Shown: piece by piece, positions 1 to 6,496 of the stretch
Layout: every line of letters begins with the position of its first letter
Numbering within the stretch: position 1 is the stretch's first letter
Assembly (NCBI GenBank): GCA_945952575.1
Contig: CAMFIY010000115.1
Span: 1 to 8,219 of the forward strand
Direction: 5' to 3'
DNA: 8,219 nt
Source of the DNA: an uncultured Leucobacter sp.
Lineage (GTDB): Bacteria; Actinomycetota; Actinomycetes; Actinomycetales; Microbacteriaceae
The notes under the pieces: model-generated
Database searches by the model: none
What the model saw: only the letters and a program-made list of their open reading frames with translations
What the model was told of the DNA's origin: nothing
Translations under genes and position numbers: made by a program

Positions 1-735
1 CGCCGGACCGGGGCGCCTCGGCTGGTCGGCGAGGCGGCGGCGGATCCGGGCGGCCTCGGTCGGATCCACCCCGAGCTGGGCGGTCGCCCAGTCGTCGAGC
101 ACCTGCAGCATGAACTCCTGGTCGAAGAGCTCGGGCTCCGCGAGGGTGCGGATCGCGAGCCCGTCCATGATGGCGAGCATGCCGGTCGTCAGTCGCGCCG
201 GGTCGGCGCCGGCCGGCAGGCGGCCCTGATCCTCGAGCCGCCGCAGCGCGGCTTCGATCGGCCTCGCCCACAGCTCGTAGATCTTCGTCGCGACGCCGCG
301 GAGATGATCGGAACGGCCGGATCCGGCCCAGAGCTCGCTCCAGAACCCCCACCGCTCGGGGAAGGCGACCGTGCCGAAGACGTGCAGTCGGATCACCTCG
401 TAGACGAGCTGGAGCGGATCCGTGACCGTATCCGCCTTCTGCGCCGTGGCGCGGGAGACGACCTGCATCATCGCGCCGAAGGTCGCGTCGATCAGGTTCT
501 CGCGGGTGTCGAAGTAGTGCTGGATCAGGCCGAGGCTCACGCCGGACTCGCGGGCGATGTCCTTGAGCTTGGCCGCAACGACGCCGTCGCGTGCGACGAC
601 GCGGATCGAGCCGCAGAGGATCTCCGCGCGACGGCGCGTGGCGAGATCGAGTTCGCCGGCGTCTGCGGCCGGAGCTGCCTGGATTGCCACTCGGACTCCT
701 TCATCGGTGTGCACGTGCGCCACCCCTGCGCTCAT
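1..735 (-). CDS. TetR/AcrR-family transcriptional regulator (3' end outside window)
   Basis: This is a DNA-binding repressor of the TetR family, read on the minus strand with no stop before the window edge, so at least 245 codons are present and the C-terminus is missing. Counting from the ATG at 735, the N-terminal helix-turn-helix lies at about residues 35-80. Its recognition part reads KLKDIARESGVSLGLIQHYF, followed by DTRENLID, the classic TetR pattern. The rest is an alpha-helical ligand-binding and dimer domain with a BetI-like look. Two starts are possible: ATG at 735 (AAGG 8 bases upstream) or GTG at 690 (AGGAG at 696-700, 5 bases upstream, giving a protein beginning VAIQAAPAAD). The 15 extra residues look unstructured, so GTG 690 is quite possible. 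It is divergent from the ABC importer across a 120 bp region with palindromes, so it probably represses that operon and itself. The inducer is unknown. Confidence 0.9.
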   Translation of the reverse strand, partial: MSAGVAHVHTDEGVRVAIQAAPAADAGELDLATRRRAEILCGSIRVVARDGVVAAKLKDIARESGVSLGLIQHYFDTRENLIDATFGAMMQVVSRATAQKADTVTDPLQLVYEVIRLHVFGTVAFPERWGFWSELWAGSGRSDHLRGVATKIYELWARPIEAALRRLEDQGRLPAGADPARLTTGMLAIMDGLAIRTLAEPELFDQEFMLQVLDDWATAQLGVDPTEAARIRRRLADQPRRPGPA

Positions 736-767
736 CGGTTCTACCTTACGGTTCGACTGTTCGGGCG

Positions 768-788
768 GAGATCGCATCTCTTGTACAA
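768..788. repeat. Two adjacent short palindromes in the divergent promoter region
   Basis: Bases 768-780 read GAGAT-cgc-ATCTC, a perfect 5 bp inverted repeat. They are followed without a gap by TTGTACAA (781-788), a perfect 8 bp palindrome. Both sit next to the larger AT-rich palindrome at 791-808. They may be extra half-sites for the TetR dimer or sites for a second regulator. Short palindromes do occur by chance, so each alone is weak; the clustering is what supports a regulatory role. Confidence 0.4.
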
Positions 789-811
789 ATATAATAATGC
801 GTTATTATGAT
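781..811 (+). promoter_or_regulatory. Candidate promoter of the ABC importer-cupin-deacetylase operon
   Basis: TTGTAC at 781-786 resembles a -35 box. TATGAT at 806-811 resembles a -10 box with a 19 bp spacer; ATTATG at 804-809 would give a 17 bp spacer. A perfect TATAAT also occurs at 790-795 but has no recognisable -35. The region is the only strongly AT-rich stretch in the window. A start near 818 would leave a leader of about 38 bases before the binding-protein gene. The inverted repeat 791-808 lies between the two boxes, where a bound TetR dimer would block polymerase. Confidence 0.45.
791..808. promoter_or_regulatory. Probable TetR operator: ATAATAA-tgcg-TTATTAT palindrome
   Basis: A perfect 7 bp inverted repeat (791-797 and 802-808) flanks a 4 bp centre, 18 bp in all. 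That is within the usual range for a TetR-family operator. It lies between a divergent TetR gene and the operon it faces, and overlaps the candidate promoter. The AT-only arms stand out sharply from the GC-rich surroundings. Binding by the adjacent regulator is inferred. Confidence 0.6.
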
Positions 812-855
812 ACTCCGGTCACATCGACTCATATCCGACAAAGGAGTCTCCGAAG

Positions 856-1917
856 ATGAGTAAGACATCCGTGAAGCTGCTTCCGGTCGCCGCCCTCGCC
901 GCGCTCGCCCTCGCCGCCTGCTCGACCGCCTCCACCCCGGAGACCTCAGGCAACGGCAGCGGCGGCACCCTGGTGTTCGCGAGCTACGGCAGCGCCTATC
1001 AGGACGCGCAGAACCAGGCGTTCCTGAGCCCGTGGGCGAAGGAGAAGGGGGTCACCGTGCAGAACGACGGCCCGACCTCGTACCCGAAGATCCAGCAGAT
1101 GGTCGAATCGGGCAACGCGATCTGGGACGTCGTCGACACCGAGCCCTACTTCCCGGTGGCCAACTGCGGCACCCTGGTGGAGAAGCTCGACTTCACCAAC
1201 ATCGACAAGTCGCAGTTCCCCGAGGGCACAGTCTCCGACTGCTCCATCCCGACGGCGCAGTACTCGACGATGCTGATCTACAACACCCAGACCTACAGCG
1301 GGGCGAACGTGCCGACGACGCCCGCCGACTTCTTCGACCTGAAGAAGTTCCCGGGCAAGCGCGTGGTGCCGAACTGGGCCGGCGCCGGCGCGCTCGAGTT
1401 CGCACTGCTCGCCGACGGCGTCGCGCCCGAGAACCTCTACCCGCTCGACACCCGGCGCGCGTACAAGAAGCTCGACACGATCCGGGACTCGCTCGAGTTC
1501 TGGAACACCAGCTCCGAGTCGCAGCAGTCGATGGAGGACGGCGCCGCAGACATGTGGCTCGCCTGGTCCGGCCGCGGCTACGAGGCGGAGAAGAACGGCG
1601 CGAGCATCGCACCCGTGTGGAATGACAATCTCATCGCCTGGGCGACCCTCAGCATCGTCAAGGGCAGCAAGAACGCCGAGAACGCGCAGAGCTTCATCGA
1701 ATACGCGGCGCAGGCTGCTCCGCAGGCACGCTTCGCCGAGCTGCAGCCCTACTCGGCGGCGAACCTCGAGGCCGAGCCGAAGCTCGACGAACTGCAGCAG
1801 AAATGGGACGTGGCGAGCCCCGACGTACAGAAGCAGGCCATCGTGACCAACGTGCAGTGGTGGGCCGACAACTCGGCCGACGCCGAGGCCGAGTGGACCT
1901 CCTGGTCGACCAGCTGA
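856..1917 (+). CDS. ABC transporter substrate-binding lipoprotein, spermidine/putrescine (PotD-like) class
   Basis: This is the extracytoplasmic ligand receptor of the importer encoded downstream, 353 residues long. The N-terminus is a lipoprotein signal: charged start (MSKTSVK), hydrophobic stretch 8-21 and a lipobox L19-A20-A21-C22, so the mature protein should be anchored to the membrane by C22. The body is a two-lobe binding fold typical of PotD-like proteins, with TLVFASYGSAYQDAQ at 38-52, FPGKRVVP at 165-172 and a hinge/ligand region MEDGAADMWLAWSGRGYE at 226-243. Only two cysteines occur in the mature chain besides C22 (C104 and C129), suggesting a disulfide. Start: ATG 856 with AAGGAG at 841-846, 9 bases upstream. 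It is the first gene of the operon and divergent from the TetR gene. PotD-like proteins bind diverse small cations and other solutes, so the ligand cannot be read from the sequence. Confidence 0.9.
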   Translation: MSKTSVKLLPVAALAALALAACSTASTPETSGNGSGGTLVFASYGSAYQDAQNQAFLSPWAKEKGVTVQNDGPTSYPKIQQMVESGNAIWDVVDTEPYFPVANCGTLVEKLDFTNIDKSQFPEGTVSDCSIPTAQYSTMLIYNTQTYSGANVPTTPADFFDLKKFPGKRVVPNWAGAGALEFALLADGVAPENLYPLDTRRAYKKLDTIRDSLEFWNTSSESQQSMEDGAADMWLAWSGRGYEAEKNGASIAPVWNDNLIAWATLSIVKGSKNAENAQSFIEYAAQAAPQARFAELQPYSAANLEAEPKLDELQQKWDVASPDVQKQAIVTNVQWWADNSADAEAEWTSWSTS

Positions 1918-1939
1918 CACGGGCCTGACCCGTCTCTGG

Positions 1940-1974
1940 GGGCGGGTGCGCCTCCTCGCGTCGCACACCCGCCC
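1940..1974 (+). other. GC-rich hairpin between binding-protein and permease genes
   Basis: GGGCGGGTG (1940-1948) pairs perfectly with CACCCGCCC (1966-1974), a 9 bp stem with a 17 base loop. A smaller stem ACGGG/CCCGT (1919-1933) precedes it directly after the binding-protein stop. No run of T follows. The position suggests an RNA stabiliser or partial terminator that would let the receptor mRNA outnumber the permease mRNA, a common arrangement in importer operons. The role is inferred. Confidence 0.5.
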
Positions 1975-2017
1975 GCAGACCCAACCGTCCGAACCTTCTC
2001 CCGACCTAGGAGGGCGC

Positions 2018-2869
2018 ATGCGTCAGTCGCGTCTCTTCAGCGGTATCGCCGTCGTCCCGGCCCTCGCCGTGATCGCGATCTTCTTCCTGCTGCCCATCGG
2101 CGTCATCATCTACCGCTCGTTCACCGAGCCGGAGCCCGGGCTCGGCCAGTACGCGCAGGCGCTCGCCGATCCGACCACCCTGCGCGTGCTCGGCCGCACC
2201 TTCGCCACGGCCGGCATCGCCGTAGTCGTGTGCCTCGCGCTCGGCTATCCCTTCGCCTACCTGCTCACGCTGGTCGGGCCGACGGCGCGCATCCTGCTGA
2301 TGGTCCTGGTCCTCGTGCCGTTCTGGACCTCGCTCATGGCGCGCACGTTCGCCTGGATCTCGCTCCTGCAGCGGGGCGGGCCGGTCTCGGCCGTGCTCGC
2401 CTTCTTCGGGGCGGAGGACGTGACGCTGCGCGGCACCGCGACGGGCGTGCTCCTCGCGATCGTGCAGATCCTGCTGCCCTACATGATCCTCACCCTCTAC
2501 ACCGCGCTCGCCTCGATCGATCGCCGTCAGCTCGCGGCCGCGCAGAGCCTCGGCGCCGATCGCTACCGCGCGTTCCTGCAGGTCTACCTGCCGCAATCCC
2601 TGCCGGGAGTCTTCGCCTCGAGCGCACTCGTCTTCATCCTGGCCCTCGGCTTCTACATCACCCCGCAGCTGATCGGCAGCCCCAAGGAGGCGATGATCGC
2701 GCAGGTGATCGGCCTCCGCGTCGAGAAGATCGTCGACTTCGCCGGCGCCGGCGCGCTCTCCGGGATCCTGCTGCTCGCCACTCTCGGTCTCTTCTCCGTA
2801 GTGATCCTCGCCGTCGCCCCGCTGCGGCGCGGCATCGGCCAGATGGTGGCAGGAGGCGATCGCCGATGA
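2018..2869 (+). CDS. ABC transporter permease, PotB-like (first membrane subunit)
   Basis: This is an integral membrane subunit of the importer, 283 residues, with about six hydrophobic segments (near 8-32, 63-88, 92-112, 142-162, 201-223 and 246-272). The EAA loop that docks on the ATPase lies at about 164-197 and contains QLAAAQSLGADRYRAFLQVYLPQSLPG, with the conserved glycine G179. I chose ATG 2018 because AGGAGG ends 4 bases upstream (2008-2013). An in-frame GTG at 1946 would add 24 residues, but it sits inside the stem of the upstream hairpin, lacks a good binding site and gives a non-hydrophobic proline-rich tail. The stop overlaps the next gene by 4 bases (ATGA), implying translational coupling. 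It should form a heterodimeric channel with the next permease. Confidence 0.92.
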   Translation: MRQSRLFSGIAVVPALAVIAIFFLLPIGVIIYRSFTEPEPGLGQYAQALADPTTLRVLGRTFATAGIAVVVCLALGYPFAYLLTLVGPTARILLMVLVLVPFWTSLMARTFAWISLLQRGGPVSAVLAFFGAEDVTLRGTATGVLLAIVQILLPYMILTLYTALASIDRRQLAAAQSLGADRYRAFLQVYLPQSLPGVFASSALVFILALGFYITPQLIGSPKEAMIAQVIGLRVEKIVDFAGAGALSGILLLATLGLFSVVILAVAPLRRGIGQMVAGGDRR

Positions 2870-3684
2870 ACGAGCCCACCCGCATCCGTCTGCCGATCCG
2901 ACTCTGGGCAGCCGTCGCGGCACTGCTGCTGGTCGCGCCCACGCTCGTCGTGATCCCGCTCTCGTTCACGAGCAAGCGCAGCTTCGCGTTCCCGATCGAG
3001 GGATGGTCGCTGCAGTGGTACGAGAACTTCTTCACCGACCAGAAGTGGCTCGGCTCCCTCGGCAACAGCCTCATCATCGCCGCGCTCGTCGGCATCGTCG
3101 CCACCGCGCTCGGCACGCTCGCCGCCATGGGCCTGCGCGGCCTCAGGGCGCGGCTCTCGGCCACCGCTCAGATCGCCATGATGCTGCCGATCCTCGTTCC
3201 CGGGATCGTCGCGGCGATCGCCATCTTCGGCATGTACCTCCGCTGGGGCCTGAGCGGCTCCCCGCTCGGGATCGGCCTCGCCCACATCACCCTCGCACTG
3301 CCCTTCGTGCTGATCCCGGTCGGCACCGCGCTGCGCGGGATGGACGAGACCCTCGTGCGCGCCGCCTCCGTGCTCGGCGCGGGGCCGGTCGCCCGGTTCT
3401 TCCAGGTGCAACTGCCGATCCTCATGCCCGGGATCGCGACCGGCTTCGTCTTCGCCTTCGTGACCAGCCTCGACGAGGTCGTGGTCGCCTACTTCCTGCA
3501 GTCCCCGACGCTGCGCACGCTGCCCGTGCAGATGTACAGCTCGGTGACGATCGAGACGGACCCGAGCATCGCGGCCGCCTCGACGCTGCTGCTCGTGCTC
3601 TCCACCCTCATCATCCTGATCCCCCGCCTCGTGCAGGTCGTGAACGAACGGCGCGCGGCGAAGAAACTCGGAGTCGTCGAATGA
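2866..3684 (+). CDS. ABC transporter permease, PotC-like (second membrane subunit)
   Basis: This is the second membrane subunit of the importer, 272 residues. The first membrane span is at about 10-32, followed by a short external stretch with WSLQWYENFF (47-56), typical of PotC-like permeases. Further spans lie near 68-90, 102-123, 138-156, 186-212 and 230-252. The EAA loop (about 157-190) reads RGMDETLVRAASVLGAGPVARFFQVQLPILMPG in substance, ending in the usual LP-x-x-x-PG. AGGAGG at 2851-2856 lies 9 bases before the ATG. The gene overlaps the previous one by 4 bases and the ATPase gene by another 4 bases, so the three should be made in fixed ratio. The basic C-terminus (NERRAAKKLG) is probably cytoplasmic. 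Confidence 0.93.
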   Translation: MNEPTRIRLPIRLWAAVAALLLVAPTLVVIPLSFTSKRSFAFPIEGWSLQWYENFFTDQKWLGSLGNSLIIAALVGIVATALGTLAAMGLRGLRARLSATAQIAMMLPILVPGIVAAIAIFGMYLRWGLSGSPLGIGLAHITLALPFVLIPVGTALRGMDETLVRAASVLGAGPVARFFQVQLPILMPGIATGFVFAFVTSLDEVVVAYFLQSPTLRTLPVQMYSSVTIETDPSIAAASTLLLVLSTLIILIPRLVQVVNERRAAKKLGVVE

Positions 3685-4862
3685 CACGGATGCCCGTACC
3701 CTCCCGCTCGGCCGAATCCGGCGCACCCGCACCCGCGGGCTCGGGCGCCGAACTGCGGCTGAGCGGACTCGTGAAGCGATACGCCGGCGTCGCCGCGGTC
3801 GAGAACGTCGAACTGGACGTCCCCTCGGGAGAGTTCCTCACCCTGCTCGGTCCGAGCGGGTCGGGGAAGACCACGACGCTCTCGATGATCGCCGGCTTCA
3901 CCGAGCCGACCGCCGGCAGCGTCGTGTGCGACGGTCGGGAGATCACGGCGGTGCCGCCGCACAAGCGCGGGCTCGGCATGGTCTTCCAGAACTACTCGCT
4001 GTTCCCGCACCTCTCGGTGCGGGAGAACGTGGAGTTCCCGCTGCGCCAGCGCGGGGTCGCCAAGGCGGAGCGCTCGCGGCGAGCGATGGCCGCGCTCGAG
4101 CTCGTGGAGCTGCACGGGCGTGCGAACGCGAAGCCGAGTCAGTTGAGCGGCGGTCAGCAGCAGCGCGTGGCGCTGGCCCGGGCGCTCGTCTTCGAGCCGC
4201 GGCTGCTGCTCATGGACGAGCCCTTCGGCGCGCTGGATCGCGCGCTGCGGGAGCGACTGCAGATCGAGTTGCGCCGCCTGCACCAGGAGCTCGGCATCAC
4301 CGTGGTCTTCGTCACCCACGACCAGGAGGAGGCGCTCACTCTCTCCGACCGGATCGCCGTGTTCAACCAGGGCCGGATCGAGCAGGTCGGCACGCCGGAG
4401 GAGCTCTACGAGCGCCCGGAGACGCTCTTCGTCGCCCGCTTCATCGGCGAGTCCAACGCGATCTCCGGAGAGGTGGCCGGGGGCGTTCTCACGAGCGACT
4501 CGGGCGTGCGGATGCCGGCGGCCGAGCTGCCCGACGGGCGTGCCGTCGCCATCGTGCGCCCCGAGCGGGTCGGGGTCCTCGCCCCGGGCGAGGACCCCGC
4601 GGCCGGCGCGTGCGCGCTCGACGGCAGGATCCGCGACATCACCTACCTCGGCGCCCAGCGCCGCATCGAGATCGACACCGACGACGGCACGGTCATCGTG
4701 CGCTCCGGCACCGATCTCGCACTGCCGCGCATCGGCGAGCCGGCCCGTCTGAGCTGGTCGCCGCAGAACGCCGCCGTCTTCCCCACCCGCGACGAAGCAA
4801 CAGAAATGAGGAACCCATGGACCGCAACCCTCGCCCCGTCCACGTCAAGCTCGCAGAGCTGA
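3681..4862 (+). CDS. ABC transporter ATP-binding protein, PotA-like, with TOBE domain
   Basis: This is the cytoplasmic ATPase that powers the importer, 393 residues. Every catalytic motif is intact: Walker A GPSGSGKTT at 57-65, Q-loop Q103, signature LSGGQQQR at 155-162, Walker B LLLMDE at 175-180, D-loop ALD at 184-186 and switch histidine H213. A C-terminal TOBE-type region (about 285-368, IVRPERVGV to SPQNAAVF) is typical of the PotA/CysA/MalK group and often binds solute or regulators. The start at ATG 3681 overlaps the permease stop by 4 bases; ATG 3690 is an alternative. Residues 1-23 form an Ala/Pro/Ser-rich leader before the ATPase fold. The family fold ends near residue 370, and the last 20 or so residues are encoded by the cupin ribosome binding site and the first 46 bases of the cupin gene, so this tail is probably not conserved. 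Confidence 0.94.
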   Translation: MTRMPVPSRSAESGAPAPAGSGAELRLSGLVKRYAGVAAVENVELDVPSGEFLTLLGPSGSGKTTTLSMIAGFTEPTAGSVVCDGREITAVPPHKRGLGMVFQNYSLFPHLSVRENVEFPLRQRGVAKAERSRRAMAALELVELHGRANAKPSQLSGGQQQRVALARALVFEPRLLLMDEPFGALDRALRERLQIELRRLHQELGITVVFVTHDQEEALTLSDRIAVFNQGRIEQVGTPEELYERPETLFVARFIGESNAISGEVAGGVLTSDSGVRMPAAELPDGRAVAIVRPERVGVLAPGEDPAAGACALDGRIRDITYLGAQRRIEIDTDDGTVIVRSGTDLALPRIGEPARLSWSPQNAAVFPTRDEATEMRNPWTATLAPSTSSSQS

Positions 4863-5218
4863 CGCCGGTCGACGCCGACGCCGCGCCGACGAAGGTGCGC
4901 ATCAAGCGCATCATCACGCGCGCCGAGCATCAGAGCGAGCTCACGCAGGGCGTCTGCTGGATGGACCCCGGCGACCAGACGAACCGCTGGTCGAGCCGGG
5001 AGGCGTTCGACCCGGCCGAGGCCGACCACTGGTACGGCCCGGTGGACGAGACCTACTACATCATCCGCGGCCGGCTCCGGCTGACCTGGGACGAGGGCGT
5101 CTTCGACCTCGGCCCGGACGACACGGTGTACCTGGCGCCCGGATGGACGTATCACCTCGAGAACGTCGGGGACGAGCCCGCGTTCTTCGTCTACAACATG
5201 ACACCGGCGCAGGAGTAG
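4817..5218 (+). CDS. Small single-domain cupin protein
   Basis: This is a 133-residue protein with one cupin beta-barrel, of unknown reaction. Cupin motif 1 is H71-W-Y73-GPVD-E78-TYYIIR-G85, and motif 2 is seen in YLAPGWTYHLEN (105-116) with H113. In the canonical H-x-H...E pattern the second histidine is replaced here by Y73, leaving H71, E78 and H113 as possible metal ligands. Residues 1-60 precede the barrel and match nothing I recognise. The ATG at 4817 has GAGGA at 4808-4812, 4 bases upstream, and no nearby upstream in-frame ATG exists. The first 46 bases overlap the 3' end of the ATPase gene in another frame. Its place between an importer and a deacylase suggests a role in handling or sensing the imported compound. 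Such cupins range from enzymes to ligand sensors, so I assign no function. Confidence 0.85.
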   Translation: MDRNPRPVHVKLAELTPVDADAAPTKVRIKRIITRAEHQSELTQGVCWMDPGDQTNRWSSREAFDPAEADHWYGPVDETYYIIRGRLRLTWDEGVFDLGPDDTVYLAPGWTYHLENVGDEPAFFVYNMTPAQE

Positions 5219-5227
5219 CGGCGCCGG
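5204..5227 (+). other. GC-rich hairpin spanning the cupin stop codon
   Basis: CCGGCGC (5204-5210) pairs with GCGCCGG (5221-5227), with a 10 base loop that contains the TAG stop. A second small stem, CCGCC/GGCGG (5242-5256), lies in the remaining gap before the deacetylase gene. There is no T-run. It could damp transcription or protect the upstream message, but in DNA this GC-rich 7 bp stems are also expected by chance. Confidence 0.3.
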
Positions 5228-5284
5228 CTGCGTTCTCGCGACCGCCGGTGCGGCGGCCGCCATCGACACCGAGAGGAGCAGAGG

Positions 5285-6418
5285 ATGACGCGGATCGACG
5301 CGCTGCCCATCCACTTCGACGCGCGCGTGCTGGAGCACGATACCGGGGCGGCGCTGCACGAGACCGTGCCGAGTCCCTGGTTCGCCGCCAACGAGGCGCA
5401 CACCGAGGGCCGACTGCGGATCGAGCGCATGCACGACGTGCTCGAGCGGGGGCCGGTCGCCGACGCGATCCGGTTCGCGCCGGGCCGCCTGGCCGACGAG
5501 GGCGAGCTCGAGCGGGTGCACGACGCGGACTACGTCGCCGAGGTGCGTCGCTCGATCGAACGCGGCGGCGGCTGGGTGACGGCGACGACGCGCCTGGCCG
5601 GGGGATCCTACGAGCCCCTGCTCGCCGCAGCCGGCACGGCGCTCGCGGCCGCGGAGACGGTGCTCTCCGGTGCGGCGCCGATGGCCTACGCGCTGACCCG
5701 GCCCCCAGGGCACCACGCGCAACGCGCCCAGGCAGACGGCTACTGCTTCTTCAACGGGGCGGCGCTCGCCGCCGACGCCGCCCGGCAGGCAGGCATCGAG
5801 CGCGTCCTCATCCTCGACTGGGACGTGCACCACGGCAACGGAACGCAGGACATCTTCTACGACCGCGATGATGTGCTGACGGTCAGCATGCACATGGACC
5901 ACGGCGCCTGGGGCGCCAGTCATCCGCAGACCGGCCGTCTCGACGAGCGTGGATCCGGCCGGGGCGAGGGATTCAACCAGAACGTGCCGCTGCCGCTCGG
6001 CGCGGGAAACATCGCCTATCTGCGCGCGTTCGACGAGGTGATCGCGCCGCTGGCCGAGCGCTTCAAGCCGGGCATGATCGTCTGCGCGAGCGGGCAGGAC
6101 GCCGGCGCCTACGACCCGAACGGGCGGCACAACGTCTCCATGCCGGGCTTCCGCGGCATGGGTGCGCGGGTGCGCGAGCTCGCCGATCGCTACACCGGCG
6201 GTCGGGCGATCCTGGTGCAGGAGGGCGGCTACAACCCGTCGTATGCGCCGTACTGCCTGCTGGCCACGGTCGAGGGGCTGCTCGGGACGGGCTCGGAGAC
6301 GCCGGATCCGCTCGCCTACGTGCCCGATCAGACGCTGGGCCTCGACGAGCGCTTCGCGGAGCTCCGCGCCGAGCTGAGCGATGCCCGCCTGGAGCGGGTC
6401 GCGGCTGCGGCACGGTAG
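5285..6418 (+). CDS. Class II histone deacetylase-family zinc amidohydrolase (acetylpolyamine amidohydrolase-like)
   Basis: This is a zinc-dependent deacylase of the arginase/deacetylase fold, 377 residues, which is full length for bacterial members. It should hydrolyse an acyl-amide bond, releasing a free amine and a carboxylate. The active site is complete: the histidine dyad H143-H144 in RPPGHHA, zinc ligands D180 and H182 in DWDVHHGNGTQ, the third ligand D272 in ASGQDAGAYDP, and the transition-state tyrosine Y316 in EGGYNPS. No signal peptide is present, so it acts in the cytoplasm. The start at ATG 5285 has AGGAG at 5274-5278, 6 bases upstream. Bacteria have no histone tails of the eukaryotic kind; family members act on acetylpolyamines, other acyl-amines or acyl-lysine. 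The upstream polyamine-class importer favours a small imported acyl-amine. The gap from the cupin is 66 bases, with no obvious promoter, so it probably belongs to the same operon. Confidence 0.93.
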   Translation: MTRIDALPIHFDARVLEHDTGAALHETVPSPWFAANEAHTEGRLRIERMHDVLERGPVADAIRFAPGRLADEGELERVHDADYVAEVRRSIERGGGWVTATTRLAGGSYEPLLAAAGTALAAAETVLSGAAPMAYALTRPPGHHAQRAQADGYCFFNGAALAADAARQAGIERVLILDWDVHHGNGTQDIFYDRDDVLTVSMHMDHGAWGASHPQTGRLDERGSGRGEGFNQNVPLPLGAGNIAYLRAFDEVIAPLAERFKPGMIVCASGQDAGAYDPNGRHNVSMPGFRGMGARVRELADRYTGGRAILVQEGGYNPSYAPYCLLATVEGLLGTGSETPDPLAYVPDQTLGLDERFAELRAELSDARLERVAAAAR

Positions 6419-6443
6419 CCCAGCGCCGCCGCATCGGATCCGG

Positions 6444-6471
6444 CGGGCGGGCGCATATCCCCGCTCGCCCG
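6444..6471 (+). terminator. Hairpin after the deacetylase gene, probable operon end
   Basis: CGGGCGGGCG (6444-6453) pairs with CGCTCGCCCG (6462-6471), a 10 bp stem with one G-U pair and an 8 base loop. It begins 26 bases after the deacetylase stop. There is no T-run, but actinobacterial terminators often lack one. A separate promoter for the next gene follows immediately, which supports its reading as the end of the importer operon. Confidence 0.5.
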
Positions 6472-6482
6472 GCCCCGGTGAT

Positions 6483-6488
6483 TACACT
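6483..6488 (+). promoter_or_regulatory. Candidate -10 box (TACACT) for leaderless transcription of the E1 genes
   Basis: TACACT fits the TAnnnT -10 pattern and lies exactly 8 bases before the ATG at 6497. That is the spacing expected when transcription starts at or next to the A of the start codon. No Shine-Dalgarno sequence is present before this ATG, unlike the other genes here. No clear -35 box is seen, as is common for this promoter class in actinobacteria. Confidence 0.6.
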
Positions 6489-6496
6489 GGATCGCG

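Noticed and set aside
304..810. Plus-strand reading frame over the TetR region
   Set aside because: It lies antisense to the clear TetR helix-turn-helix gene and runs into the AT-rich promoter region. The product resembles no known protein.
1946..2017. Upstream GTG start giving a 24-residue longer first permease
   Set aside because: The GTG is inside the stem of the hairpin at 1940-1974, has no good ribosome binding site, and the added segment is not conserved-looking. ATG 2018 has an AGGAGG close upstream.
946..2019. Long minus-strand reading frame opposite the binding-protein gene
   Set aside because: Low-complexity Arg/Gly/Val-rich product, no family resemblance, and fully covered by a well-supported gene on the other strand.
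4643..6130. Very long minus-strand reading frame (about 495 codons) opposite the ATPase, cupin and deacetylase genes
   Set aside because: It is antisense to three genes with intact catalytic motifs. Its product is Arg/Val/His-rich with no recognisable fold, as expected from complementary frames in GC-rich coding DNA.
5285..6418. Acetoin or histone-modifying function for the deacetylase gene
   Set aside because: The family contains acetoin-utilisation AcuC and eukaryotic HDACs, but the surrounding polyamine-class importer and absence of acetoin genes favour a small acyl-amine substrate. The exact substrate is left open.
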